Shown here: positions 29,348-41,258 of the stretch, in pieces
Numbering within the stretch: position 1 is the stretch's first letter
Layout: each line of letters starts with the position of its first letter
Source: Onchocerca volvulus
Taxonomy: Eukaryota; Nematoda; Chromadorea; Rhabditida; Onchocercidae
Assembly (NCBI GenBank): GCA_000499405.2
Contig: HG738140.1
Location: forward strand, 9,389,560-9,453,559
DNA length: 64,000 bases
Direction: 5' to 3'
Made by a program: the position numbers and the translations under genes
The notes under the pieces: generated by a model
The model's database searches: none
What the model was told of the DNA's origin: nothing
The model's input: only the letters and a program-made list of their open reading frames with translations

Positions 29348-29707
29348 TCACAGCATCAGGTTGCCATTTGACGACACACAATTGGTAATGACGGTGTAAA
29401 AGGTAGGAAAAGTTGTTGAAATGCTTTGAAATAACAACCAAAGAGAGCCATCAACTGATCACAGCGACAAACTAATGAATGTCGTGATCAACAAAGACAT
29501 ACATATACACATATACACACATACACATACATATACACACATACACATACACACACATACACACATACATGAATGTATTTCTATATTCACAACGATAACA
29601 TTGTGATTTGGGTGACATTTCTGGTTCACTCAATTAGCAAACACTCACCTGAAGCTGTTGGGCTCTAAAGTAGAAAAGTCAATAATGATCAAAGCGACCA
29701 CAGCCAT
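29348..29707 (-). CDS. Possible two-exon small protein
   Basis: ATG at 29707 opens a 59-base exon (MAVVALIIIDFSTLEPNSF) ending in a consensus CAG|GTGAGT donor at 29649. About 18 bases before the ATG lies a GCCAG acceptor fit for spliced-leader addition. A phase-compatible second exon would run 29423-29348, giving about 44 residues with a hydrophobic N-terminus. The second exon is the weaker half: its acceptor is TTTCAAAG and other frames there are also open. No family is recognised. It could equally be the first exon of a different gene or a chance match. Confidence 0.3.
29496..29570. repeat. ACAT/CA microsatellite
   Basis: A run of ACATATACAC- and ACACACATAC-type units, about 75 bases long, lies inside the intron of the possible small gene. 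Confidence 0.9.
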
Positions 29708-30299
29708 CGCAATCCCTTTTCAGTGCTGGCAAATCTGAAGTTGAAAACTCTTCTGTTGACAAAGATTAAAATGCATCAGCAACAGAATTTCGATTAAGAT
29801 AGTGGCTCCGAAAGCTAAAAAAAAATGCGATAAATAGATTAACAATGAATAAAAAGAAAAAACAAGTACAATAAATAAAAAATACAATAAATATAATAAA
29901 TAATAAACTGAAAATTATTTAATATAATAAATACAGCAAAAGATACAGTAAGTCGAAAATACAATAGATGGATCTGGGAAAGAATCTGCTATTTCATTGC
30001 TGCTCTTAAAACCACAATTCCAAAAAGCAGTAAGCTGAAATTAAGATGAATTCATGCAGCCCTCATTCCCATTGCTTCATGCACATCTATTTCAGAGTAT
30101 AATCAAGGATCCATTCCACAGTACCCTACAGTACCCTTCTGCAAAACAAATTTACATTTGGAATGGGTACAGTACACCCGCTCATGAGAGGTGAGAATAA
30201 AGCGCGGAAAAATAACTTAAAAATTTACGTGCAATTTTCAAATGGTGATTGCAATGAGAGGCATGCAGTTTTGCACGAATTAATAATTTAAGATAGGAG

Positions 30300-30475
30300 G
30301 TGTTGATGCAGGATGGGGTATTCTGATGAGGGATGAGGGGTTTCCTTTCCCCGTGCAGACAGACATTCCCTCATCTGATGCTTGTTTTGTTCCGTCCTTT
30401 GGTTACTCAGCGATCGACGTGTAAGCCAGCTTTCAGACTTCTCTTCGTCCACTCTTCCATTTAAAAAGTGGATTT
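30300..30475. promoter_or_regulatory. GC-elevated block upstream of the PUF gene
   Basis: About 175 bases roughly 350-500 bp ahead of the PUF start are much richer in G and C than their surroundings. The block contains a nested inverted repeat: GATGAGGGA (30325-30333) pairs with TCCCTCATC (30367-30375), and inside it GGGG (30337-30340) pairs with CCCC (30349-30352). It may be a promoter element or the template of a structured RNA. No TATA box or start signal is clear. Confidence 0.3.
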
Positions 30476-30797
30476 TCTCACTTTTTTCTCGATCTTAAGT
30501 TTGAAGAAGTAAACAAATCGAAAATGAGATTGAAATGGGAAAATTCCTCCTAATGACCTCATATGTCGCCCTCTTTTTAATTACTCTATTTAATTACCAT
30601 AAAAGCAAGCTAAACATTTTAACCAATTGCTTCTAACTTTTCGTAGTTTAGTTTTAAAAAAAAAGAACTGCAAAAAGTTAGAAGGCAACTGGATAAATTT
30701 GAGCCATGGACAAATCTGTATGAATAAACGTGACATAAAGAGAAAATTAAAATGAAATTCCAAAGAGCCATTTACAAATTAAACGCTAAAAATATTA

Positions 30798-30807
30798 CGA
30801 GTTTCAG
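30798..30807 (+). promoter_or_regulatory. Probable spliced-leader acceptor of the PUF gene
   Basis: ACGAGTTTCAG matches the nematode 3' splice consensus. It sits 21 bases before the start codon, and a TAA lies in frame immediately ahead of that ATG. A leader this short without an upstream exon is typical of spliced-leader trans-splicing. Confidence 0.55.
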
Positions 30808-30828
30808 CGCAAAAAATTACGTACGTAA

Positions 30829-33800
30829 ATGTTGGAAGCTATAAGCATACTGAATCAAGCAGCAACAATTGCACAATTTCTTCATGCACCAACATGGCAC
30901 GTCGAAGCAATGAATTTTCCTCGCTATGGTTATACAGGTAGGATTATTCATGCTTGAAAATTCTCGAGATTTGGATTTAAAACTGTAAAAATTGAGACAT
31001 CTCACCACTGATGTATTAGGTCGCGTTTTCAAACAGTTGATTTTTCAGTTCATCTTAATCCTGAATTGCAAATAACTCATGTCGCTACTTCAGTGCTTGA
31101 ACCAAGTCCGCAACAACAAGTTTCACCAAACTCCGTAAGTGGAGATACGGTTACTCATCCAATTTCAGATGTTCACTTCGCGAAAATTTTTCAAAATTAG
31201 AGATTAAAATCTTTTAATTTTACGTTGAGCCTAACAGTTTAAGGTATTGTATCGTGCAGTGCCTCCTTGTATTGTTCCAGTTTCTAATTCGTCTCCACCA
31301 TTAACAGCTGTGCATGGTCTCGATACTTATATTGAGTATGTTCCACACTATATTTCATGGAACTTTTTATATATTACGTAAATGTCCATTTTTTCTATAA
31401 ATGATATTCATCTTGGTTAGCTTGCCTTTAAAATTCTAATTGGTAATTAGAAGACCATACCAAACGAAACCAGACTTATAAAGATACGGTTTATGTTTTT
31501 TTAAACTCTCTTTGATTAATTTGGTACCACCAGAAATCTACTATGGAAAGCATTCTTTGAAAATACAGAAGTTGAAGTACATAAATTCATTGTTCAGATG
31601 TAAGATTAGTTGAAATGTCATTGTCATTTTTATGTCAGTTTTACTGATAAAAACTGCATAAGGGGAAAACTAGTCTCGGTATAGAAAAGCAAAGATATGC
31701 GATTTTAGCGTAAATTTGCTGCCATTTTCATCATCCGATGATATAATTATGGCAACAACATTCATCGAACATTTGATTGAAATTGGGAGAATCGATGTTT
31801 ATGCAATCGACAAACATGGCTCACGGTTTTGATTTTGCGTTCTTAAAATTTTTGAAATTTGTTTGGGAATGTTACTTTTTTTACACTGATATAGCTTAGC
31901 ACATAGAGCTTACTTGACATAAAATTCAAACTTGGATAGCCTCTTAAAATCAAAATGTAGAAAATGAGAAAACATATTATTACTATTTGCAATATAATCT
32001 TGGATAATATCAATCCATCGATATGGTAAAATAGAAGCCTTCACCTATTAATTCTACAATTTGGAGTGGAACTTAGAATTCACTGTGGAAATGAAGAAGT
32101 GCATAGTGAAACGAAAAGATAGAAAATGGCATGCTATGCTTTGTACTATAGAGTATTATAAAGGAGAGAGATCTTTTAAGTTATCACCAACATCGCTTTC
32201 AATTTTTGATATTTGCTAAATCTGCAGCAGGACTAGAGGTTTGTAATGCTAGCAGAAATGATAAATTTCACCACTACGCTATTCTCTTGTGCTTGAACTG
32301 TGATTTAATTTGTTTAAAGGTGGATTCGTTTGGATTTTATTTAATTTGTTTGAAGGTATTTTGCTTGTTTTGGTTTCCTCTAACTACAGAAACATCTGAG
32401 TGAATTCTGATCACTTTTTTAGCTTCTTGCAAAAAATTTTTGCTGATGGAGATGCATATATTCGGCAGAAAATCACCGATTATTTTCTGAAGATAGACGT
32501 CTTTGTCAGACTGTGTGATGATATCTTTGCCAATTTCTTTCTTCAGATAAGTTTGCTTTCTACTCCCTTGTTTCCAATTTATCAAAATCAATTAGAAGGG
32601 AAGTGGAGTTCTTAGGCTTCTTTGCTGAACTTAAGCTTATTTATTATTTGCATTGGTTCATATATTTTAGAAACTGATGGAAAACGCACCAAGTAATGAG
32701 CAGAAGACTATTTGTTCACTTCTTGAAACAAATTTGGTAACATTCTGTCGCGGTCGTTACTCATGTCGTGTAGTGCAAAAAGCTTTCGAATGTTTCGATG
32801 TTGCGAATTGTTTGTCACTTATAGACAAACTGGACGGAACTGAGAAGGATCTGTCATTGCATCAGCACGGGAACCATGTTATTCAGGTTTTAGATGATAC
32901 TGAGTAAAAGAATTTTTCATGTTAGTTATAACATAACTTTGCATGTGGTTCAAGAAAATAGTTTCTAGTAATGGTCTTCATTTCCATGCAACGATTAGTG
33001 ATTCAATTTCTGAAGAGATGAAGTTTTTCAGAAAATATTTCTATGCGTTCCTTTCTGTGGATACAATGGCATTGTTAACAAATATCTGGCATCAGCGGAT
33101 ATTCTGAGTGAAATTGTGAAGGACAGATATGGATGCCGAGTTATTCAGCTATCAGTTCAAGTAAACGTATTAAACTCTGGCATTAAAGGACAGCAATCAG
33201 TTATTGTAAAATCGATATATTTGGGATCTCTTATCCGCACCGTAATCCTCATTCTTGAGTAGTGAGTCAAAGTTTCCGCTGCTGACCATATGGATGCTTT
33301 TGACAGTATTTTTTAATCTTTTAGTACCTGAGATATTTGGCAGTTCTTTTCAGTTTTATTAATCATTAGTAACTTTGTGGCTAGTGAAATTAGTTAGTGG
33401 AATGTGCAAAGAAGCAGATAGTGACCAAAGGAAAATGCGATTCAGCAAATGTGTTAACTGGGGCAATGTCGCGTCATATTTTTTACAATGTCCGAATTTT
33501 TCCTTTAATGTGCGCCGATTTTGTAGAAATTGGAAGAGGAAGTTGCAAAAAATTCCGGACCTGCTGCCTCGCTTCTCGAGCAACTTGTTTCTATGCTTTT
33601 AAAGAATTGCTGGTCTTATTCAACCCATCAGTATGCAAACTATGTTATTCAGCATATCATAGCGTCGAATACATTAGAAATACATCGCAATACGATAATA
33701 TGCGAACTTCTGTACGTCACTGACAACCATTTTATAATGTCCACATTTACTTATAAACAGGATTTTAAGAACTTATTTTTTGTGCTTTTTATTCTTAAGT

Positions 33801-34499
33801 TAAATAGTCATACATGCTGAATTATTTCCTAGAATTTTTATGAAGTTCTGAAGATTAACAATTTTTACTTTTTTTATGTATTTAAGTTCGATCATTCAGC
33901 AAATCATTTCCAGGAACAATTTATTATCAATGTCGCAAGAAAAGTATGCTTCACACGTTGTTGAAAAAGCATTGAAGCATGCTCCACCCAAGCTTCTTCA
34001 TGCAATGATGAACGAAATTTTCGACGGTTACGAATGTGACATGTATTTTTCTAGCCATTATGCAATATTGAGAATAGTTTTTTCGTAAATCTAGTTGGAA
34101 TAATTGTTTTTAATGTTTTCTGATTTTCAGAAAAGGACATGATGCTCTAGATGTTCTTCTTTTTGATCAATTTGGCAATTATGTCGTACAGACAATGCTA
34201 GAGATAGCTATTGAAACAAGGGAAAAGAAATGTGACGATAATTCCTGGTTTAATCGATTAGCGGATCGAATTATTAGAAGTCAACACAAGCTCATGAAAT
34301 ATTCATCAGGAAAAAGGATTCTGGAGAAGTTGAGCGCGGTTATTTTTTCATGTGTTTTAAATACTTTAAATTATTATCGGGATTTTGATCGCTTTTTTTA
34401 TTAAAATTGCAGGCAATCTCGAACGATAAAAATATGAATCAGGATGAAAATTTTAGTCACGTCCTCGAGTCTTCGATTGTTCCGAAAAAATTCCGTTAA
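30829..34499 (+). CDS. Pumilio/FBF (PUF) RNA-binding protein
   Basis: Eleven plus-strand exons (30829-30937, 31049-31134, 31244-31335, 31709-31825, 32423-32546, 32671-32886, 33032-33160, 33527-33711, 33887-34042, 34131-34338, 34413-34499) give 502 residues. About 100 low-complexity residues precede a PUF domain with eight repeats. Core helices are SRFLQ (134-138), NFFLQ (172-176), CRVVQ (208-212), NHVIQ (244-248), CRVIQ (283-287), NYVIQ (329-333), SHVVE (375-379) and NYVVQ (421-425). PUF proteins bind 3' UTRs in the cytoplasm and repress or destabilise mRNAs, notably in germ line and stem cells. Under the published repeat code this order reads 5'-UGUAUAUA-3', the Pumilio-type site. A C-terminal helix (KRILEKLSAAI) caps the domain. 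Donors are GT except after exon 5, which is followed by ATAAGT. The ATG has an in-frame stop just before it. The short N-terminus resembles nematode PUFs more than fly or human Pumilio; orthology to a particular puf gene is undecided. Confidence 0.93.
32547..32552 (+). other. Non-canonical AT 5' splice site in the PUF gene
   Basis: The boundary after the NFFLQ helix reads CTTCAG|ATAAGT, with AT where GT is expected. The next exon (acceptor ATATTTTAG, starting at 32671) continues the repeat in phase 0. Nearby GT sites would shift the frame or delete the second repeat. The site could be a tolerated AT-AG intron, an allele, an assembly error or a lesion. Confidence 0.75.
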
Positions 34500-34977
34500 A
34501 AGAAATGTAGTAAAGACTATTGTAAATGTTGATATAAGTATTCTGTGAATATTTTAGCTTTTTTTTTAAAATTACTTTCTTCCTTCATTGGTTTTATTGA
34601 TCTATTCAGATATTGAGCAGTGGTCATGCTATGTCTTTTCCCAAATTAAATACAAATGATTACAGTTTGTTTAATGAACTATTTTTTGTTAGAGATCCTG
34701 AATTTCTTTTAAAGATCAGTTGAATACTTCAGTTGCTGCAAATTTTCCCTTTTTGAATCATTTATCAGCCAGCTATTTACTACTTTCTTATTCCTTGCAA
34801 ATTAATTCTCAGATATATTATAATGAAAACCATTATTCTGTGCTACGTTGTGTACTTCTCATAAATTTGATTGTTGAAACATTTAAATTGAAAATTTCTT
34901 GTGTATTCTGTGTATAATATTATGTTTAAGTGATTGTTATCGCTTTTTTCTTATTATCATGTTGAAATACGAAATTT

Positions 34978-34983
34978 AATAAA
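34978..34983 (+). terminator. Polyadenylation signal of the PUF gene
   Basis: AATAAA lies about 480 bases after the PUF stop codon, at the end of a T-rich 3' region. No gene intervenes. A 3' UTR of this length is reasonable for a regulated germ-line transcript. Confidence 0.5.
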
Positions 34984-36256
34984 TATTTTATGCACCGACC
35001 ATTTCATATGAATAGCAAATTCACATCATCTTTAAGGGGTATTATCATCCCTCAAGCTCTTACATATTCAGAATGTTCAATTTGAATCAGGAGATGAATT
35101 TTTTGTTCCAATAAGCCAAATCCAGACATTATGTGGAAAAACCAGTAACCCGAAGGACTTGAATGATGTAAATTCTAACCTGGGAAATAAGAGCATAGCA
35201 ATGATTTAGAATTTCACAATTTGAACTATCAGGAATTGGATGGATCAAGGAGATTCAAAGTCATTTCCAGTAGGAAAAGAATCAGTCTTTCTGGCATACA
35301 GCTGATTTACGGTTAGGAGGTGTGCTTCCTCTGGAATCTAACCTATAAATATATAGTTGGGTTCATATTTGACATTCAATCTCTAAATTTCGTCCCTCCG
35401 TGCTTCAATGCTTCGAAACGATTACAGTACAAAGCATGAAAAGTATGGAGTATGAAATTAATCAGTGTTTAGTCGTCTGGGACGAGAAAATTTCTACATA
35501 TAGATTGCACTTTTTTAACGTTGTATGGGTTATGTCTTTTATTGCTGAACACTGATTATTTTCAGATGTTGACATTTGCAGTGAAAAAATATAAGCGATT
35601 AACATCAAACATTTTGAAGACATTTAATGAAAACAACAGTAAGTGATCAAAGTAGCGTTTCGAAATATTCAACACCAATAAATTACAAATTTAGAAATGC
35701 CTTAGTAACCTCAATCCTCATCTAAACCGGCATCAACAAATTCGAAGTCATTTGCATGAAAAATACTCTCATCAAGTCAGGAAAACATCTTCATAATAAT
35801 GTCATGAAACTAAAATGAAATGAAAGTGAAAAATTAATGTCAAATCTCTCAGAAATTGTTCAACAGACATTAATTACATGAAAGACTTACAAATCTTTAA
35901 ATTTTCTGAACAGAAACTCTCCAAAATTTTTTTGGTCTCAAATTCTTAATATTTTTCAAAATGGACTAAAAAAAATTAAGCATTTGCTTAAATATCAGCG
36001 AATTTATGAATCTAAAGATTTGAATAGATAAAATATATGAAGATAATCTATCAGAATAATCGATGGCAGTTAATAACTTCAAAGCGATGTTTTCCAAATT
36101 GCTCTTCAGTCAGTACATATCATTGATATTACGTTAAGATTTTCATAAAATTTGTACTATAATACATTTCCCAAGAAAAAGTACACAAATGTACTCGCAG
36201 TCTCATCTGCTACTTGAAATTAGTAATTTCATTTGAGAAATTTTTGATACTTAATG
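34984..36256. other. Intergenic spacer between convergent genes
   Basis: The plus-strand PUF gene and the minus-strand four-pass membrane gene converge here. I see no exon chain, RNA gene or long repeat, only AT-rich sequence with short broken frames. Confidence 0.6.
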
Positions 36257-39113
36257 TTAAACTTCTGACATTATACTACTACTTGTTTGCACCGATGGCC
36301 TGAAATTATATTTGATTACTGAAGAAACAACTGCAAATAATCTTACAGAGATTCTTCCGTATTTTAATCCATAACATTTAACCTGTATAAATCGATGGCA
36401 TCACTCCTTGATATTTCGCTACTTCTTGAGCTATTCAAGCCACCAACAGCAGATGCGCCCGATGTTGCGAAGAATGCGGCGTTGTTATAACTGCAATAAA
36501 AAGTATCATTTCCAGTCTTGAAATTGTGTTGAGTACGTAGCAATTGACAATTTCCATCAGGTTAGGTGACATAAGCAGAAATGTAAGCATAAAGCGTGAA
36601 GTTCTAAAGCATTTCAATGATTCTGAGCAGAATAAATATTCGCAAGTTAATAATATAATATGTTCAAAGCAAATGTTATTCAAATGAAGCTGAGAAATCG
36701 GAAGAAGTTGTTTAGGCATTTGAGGATGATTCTGCACACTGGCAGAGCGTCAAAACAATCATTAGGCCTGATAAGCTATCATCATGCCATCATGTTTATT
36801 TTTACTGTGATACCTTATGCTATGATTGTTATCGGCAGGTGATGATACAGCTGGTTGTGGTGTTGCAACGTTGGGCCTAAAATCATCCAACACTTCTAAT
36901 GTGAAATTTCCTATGCAAACTTGGATTCATTCACAACATGAGAAAAAAAAAAAAGAACTCAACTCACCGAGGACTTGCTGTTGATGGGATACCTATTACT
37001 GTCATTTTACTATTTGGAAGGTTCCGTCCATAGTTTACTTTACTGAAATGCAGGTTTTATTTCATTATAAAACGACAAACAACATAAATGATGACAAGAT
37101 AATGGATTCGAGTCTTGGTCAATCAGAAATGATGAAACAAAATGAACTAACTTGGTTCTTGGATTTTTAGACCTTATTGCTGCTCGGAATCGTTGTCCTA
37201 TTGATGCCACTGCTTCACTTATTATCGTCTTTCTGCTAATTAGTATTACAAATATGACCACTGGTATCAAACGCAGAGCCAAAAGCGTCCAAAGTGTACC
37301 TTTACCTATGAAAGCTGACGAGATGTACGGATCACAAGTGTTCTGAAATGCCAGACTGACCTTTTATTCACATTGAATTTCAATCTTCACTACAAATACC
37401 AATATTTTAGATATTTAAAATCGCTTTATCTTCAATTGTGATTAGCTCTTAACGGATAGAATTCCCATCTACACTATTTCATTTTAATAATTATAATATA
37501 AAATACTTGGCTTTCGCCGATAAAAACTTCTTATTCTTATACATTTAGTGATAGCATTATCAGTTAATGCTCAACAACGCAACATTTATAAATGCTATCG
37601 AAATCAAGACCATTTCGTGAAGGAGAATTATAAAGTTGGTTATGTAGCCACCAACTTACCAATGGATTTTGTTTCCTCTTTTGCGCAGCGTAGAGATTTA
37701 AATCAAAAATACATCCGAGTCTTTGTTCCATCTGTACCAATCCACCGGGGTTATATGGTATTGCATGATTCAGCAACTTCTCAGTGACCTCTGGTAGCAG
37801 TGATGCAAATGGGAAAATCATAAATGCCAAAGCGTGCACCTCCGTTACACAGTACAGTATTGCTAACACAAAAAATAACTGAAAATGGTTTCAAATTCAG
37901 TCATTAGTCTTGCAATTCGCAGATTTTAGCTTTCGAAATATTGATACAACAAGAACTGCTAAGTCTACTACACATGTGCTATCAGAAATTATTAATAATA
38001 ACTAAGCTATGGTAATATATCGAACATATATTTCAATATAAAATGGCATGAAAATAAATGCCAGAAAAATTCTAAAGACTTACCCAGAAAACGATATGTG
38101 CTTTGCCTCTATTTATATCCATAGTCAAATATATCAAAATACAAATGGCCAAGAAAAAGTAGCATCCCAAATCGACAAATAAGAATGACCATAATAAAGT
38201 CTTGTACTGGAAAAAGAAAAGTAATAGACACAGACTTGTTGAAATCAAAAAATGCCGAATTTTAAGCATTTATTTGTACGAGAATACTGTTATTAGTAGA
38301 AATCCGAAACTTTTCTCAGTGCAAAGCTAGAAAAGTTAATCAATTTATAAGCATAATTATAATATATTCATTCAATCAATGTTTAATTTAAATTGAATCT
38401 TTTTAATCATCGTGCCGTACAACTGCTGATAGCAGCAATAGCATTTATTCAATGTCAATTCCATACATTTCTACTACTTTTATCTCAATTTTTTTTCGTA
38501 AATCTGTTGGTGAGTTTGAACCGAAAGAACAAACAAAACCATTCGATGTTGTTCCAATGTTTGTAGTTCATTTTCTTCAAGCTCAAAAAACCCAAGTTGT
38601 TGATTGTAATTAATTTTACTAATTGCAATCGATTTGTCCAAATAATCAATCAATTCTTCGTAAACAGGTTTATCTTTGATTAGATATATTCCAATGCAAC
38701 ATACAGAAAGCAATACAATGAAACATAGTAATATGCACAACAAAGCCGCCAGTGATTGTCGCCAACCTGACTGTAATTTCAAGTTTCATTGATAGAAAAC
38801 TCGAATTCAAATTAGGTAAAGGTTAATAGATCTGATCTTACCAACAAGATTCTTTCTTGCATTATTGCTATTTATCGCAAGCATAGAAAATGAATACCGG
38901 AATGATTCAAGACAGTTAATGAAGAGTTTATGAGCGATATTCAAAGAAGGAAATATTAAACTTGCATAATAAAATTTTAACATTGATTCAATTTTTTTCA
39001 GCATTTTTTTTACCAAAAAAAAAAATTAATTATCGAAATTTAATTCAAAAATTTGTTACCTGCTCTCCATTGGATTGTGGCATCAGTGGAAAAGGCCGAA
39101 AGCCAATTGTCAT
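36257..39113 (-). CDS. Four-pass membrane protein with Ser-rich cytoplasmic tail
   Basis: Nine minus-strand exons (39113-39060 coding, 38770-38540, 38206-38084, 37878-37660, 37342-37152, 37042-36968, 36876-36814, 36490-36383, 36299-36257) join in phase to about 368 residues. Four hydrophobic segments are visible, at about residues 26-48, 100-122, 137-160 and 226-246. A charged loop of roughly 50 residues lies between the first two. The third and fourth are separated by a loop with two Cys (about 192 and 212). The C-terminal 120 residues are polar and Ser/Pro-rich, ending SIMSEV. The layout resembles tetraspan proteins, but the tetraspanin CCG motif is absent and I cannot name a family. The 5' exon starts at 39150 after CCCCTGTAG, a possible leader acceptor, with ATG 37 bases in. 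Uncertain points are the exon 2 donor (ATG|GTTTTG or TCG|GTTCAA; unspliced it stops at 38480, splitting the locus into two genes) and the last exon (unspliced it stops near 36366). Confidence 0.65.
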
Positions 39114-39150
39114 CCTATGTGTTGCTGCTGTCTCTTTGTCGTCTTCAATT

Positions 39151-41258
39151 CTACAGGGGCAATGAAAATGACTTATGTACCATCAGATCGATTTCAATTT
39201 CATTATGTAACTTATTTTTACGAATTTAATCTAACCATTCACGTCGCTGAATGCGTCAAACACTTGCAGCACCAAAAATTTAACATTAAAGAAGAAAATA
39301 TGCAAACATGCAGAATGTAGAATTCTTCATCGCTACATTTATCCTGAAGGATATGCGAATGCATGCAATGTGCTCCAAAAAATTGACAATAAATTAACTG
39401 ACATTTGAAAAACAGCAAAAATATGAATATATTTCATGATTCGTGTAACATTTGATGCAGTCAAGATAAGTTTCTAGCACTGGATTGAGTGTATCAGGAG
39501 GACAGGAAGAGCGATTACTAGAAAAATCAACAATAGATCACAAGATCAACTTCCTGCTAATTACAAGTTAGAACTGCTTAAATACTGGAAATCAAGTCAC
39601 AAAATGAGAAAAATCTTGAAGTTACGTTTGATTTTTTCCTGCAATCATCAAACAATTTGTTAAAAATGAGAAATTTCTCAGGATATTAAAAAAGTAAACA
39701 GGAAGAGGAAATGCCAACTGAGAAACTCGTTTTGTTTTTCATAAATTTTACATATATGTCTATAAGCAAATTGTAATTTTCACTTATTTTTCCCAATTTT
39801 GATTGAAATACTTCCAAAGACCTCATTGAGTTTATGATAATCGATAATTAATGAAATACATTAAATATAACAATTTAAGGAAAGTGCAAATTTTGACAGA
39901 TAATTTAAATGAATGGGAATAATGGAATTTTTATGAACCTACTTTTTTACAGCCAAAATTCGTTCAATTTTCACACATCCTTGGATGGGTTTATTTTGCA
40001 GGAGTGCAGAACGAAATTACATAGAAAAGTGCAGAGTGCAAGAAAAGACTTTAATCATGTGAGCAATGTGCAATGATAATGATCAGTTAGCAAATGATTG
40101 AATTTTAGGAATTTGTACGATAGAATCATCCATACCTTGTATACATGAAACAAAGATGAGCGACAGCTGGATGCGAAAATAATGACGATGTCACCGATGT
40201 GATATGGTGGTCGTTGGAAATGAGCCCCCCAACATTAATCAGTAAAGGTCATCAAATTTCATTCGCAATTACGATCTATTTCAAATAAAACTATTGATCA
40301 CTGAAACTTCCCTTTTTAAGGACGTAGGATGCTTACAATTTTGAGAGAGTTAAAATGCCCAGAAACAATAATATCATAAAGTTCGGAGATGTTGCAATTA
40401 ATAAAAGTAAAAAAGCAAAAAGGCCCACTAATTTTTTCGTTAGCTTCAAAAGAATTTTTTTAGATAAATTTTATTTTTATGAGAAGATAAGAATTTGAAA
40501 AAGGAACTGGAAAGTTTTTTGTTAACATTTTAATATAGTTTGGAGAATCGACAGATGTTTATCAAAAACGATGTGATTTTAGCCAAAATAATAAAAAAAA
40601 GTGTCTGCTATTTTGAAAGAATTGAGAAATCAAATTCTTATCAATAGTAAATAGAAGAAGTGATCTATAAAATTTTTTCATCTTCAAGCAGGAATCGATC
40701 CTTCGGACTCCGTTGAGTGGATGATATTCTAATGTACTCCAGCAAACAGTCATAAAATATACTGATTTTAATGATAAAATATCTCATTGAGTTACTTGAT
40801 AAGTAAAAGAGAAAAATATATTGAATGAATCTAGAGAGAGAGATATTCACATAAATAAAGTTCTGTTCACTTAGAATTCTGATTTAAATTCGAAAAAGTG
40901 TCAAGAATTTGTGCTTATATGTAAATACTGATCTTTTCATACTTTTGAAGAGATGAGAATTACCGTGACATAAGTTAAAGTTTTCGAAAAAATCAAAAAT
41001 AATTCAAGTAATGATGATTCAAATTGCAATTGAAACTCGAATTCGATTTTGATGAAAAGGATTGTATAAATTAATCAACTATTGATAAATTAGCATCATG
41101 CAATCTGAAGCGTCATAGTGCTTTCATAAATATAATTATTACCGCTATTACCGCTAGTGGACGATACATGCCTCCAAAGTACACAATTCACCCATCGATG
41201 AATATATTTTTCAAATTTCTTTGAGAATTTCGAGGACGTAACACGGAGGGTTGTCATG
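39151..41258. other. Spacer with one coding-like island
   Basis: This stretch is mostly AT-rich. At about 40130-40250 the base composition rises. On the minus strand a frame there (VGGLISNDHHITSV...) ends in a good donor, ACAAG|GTATGG. The plus strand is also open (CENNDDVTDVIWWSLEM...). No flanking exon could be joined to either, so no gene is called. Confidence 0.4.

Noticed and set aside
30318..30380. C/D-box snoRNA (TGATGA and CTGA boxes) in the GC block
   Set aside because: The boxes fall inside the hairpin arms, no terminal stem flanks them, and no guide region is evident.
33359..33723. Plus- and minus-strand frames overlapping a PUF intron
   Set aside because: They lie in the intron 33161-33526 or in wrong frames of exon 8; the PUF repeat frame explains the coding part.
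38807..39016. Minus-strand frame between exons 1 and 2 of the four-pass membrane gene
   Set aside because: It lies in an intron bounded by good splice sites and carries no recognisable motif.
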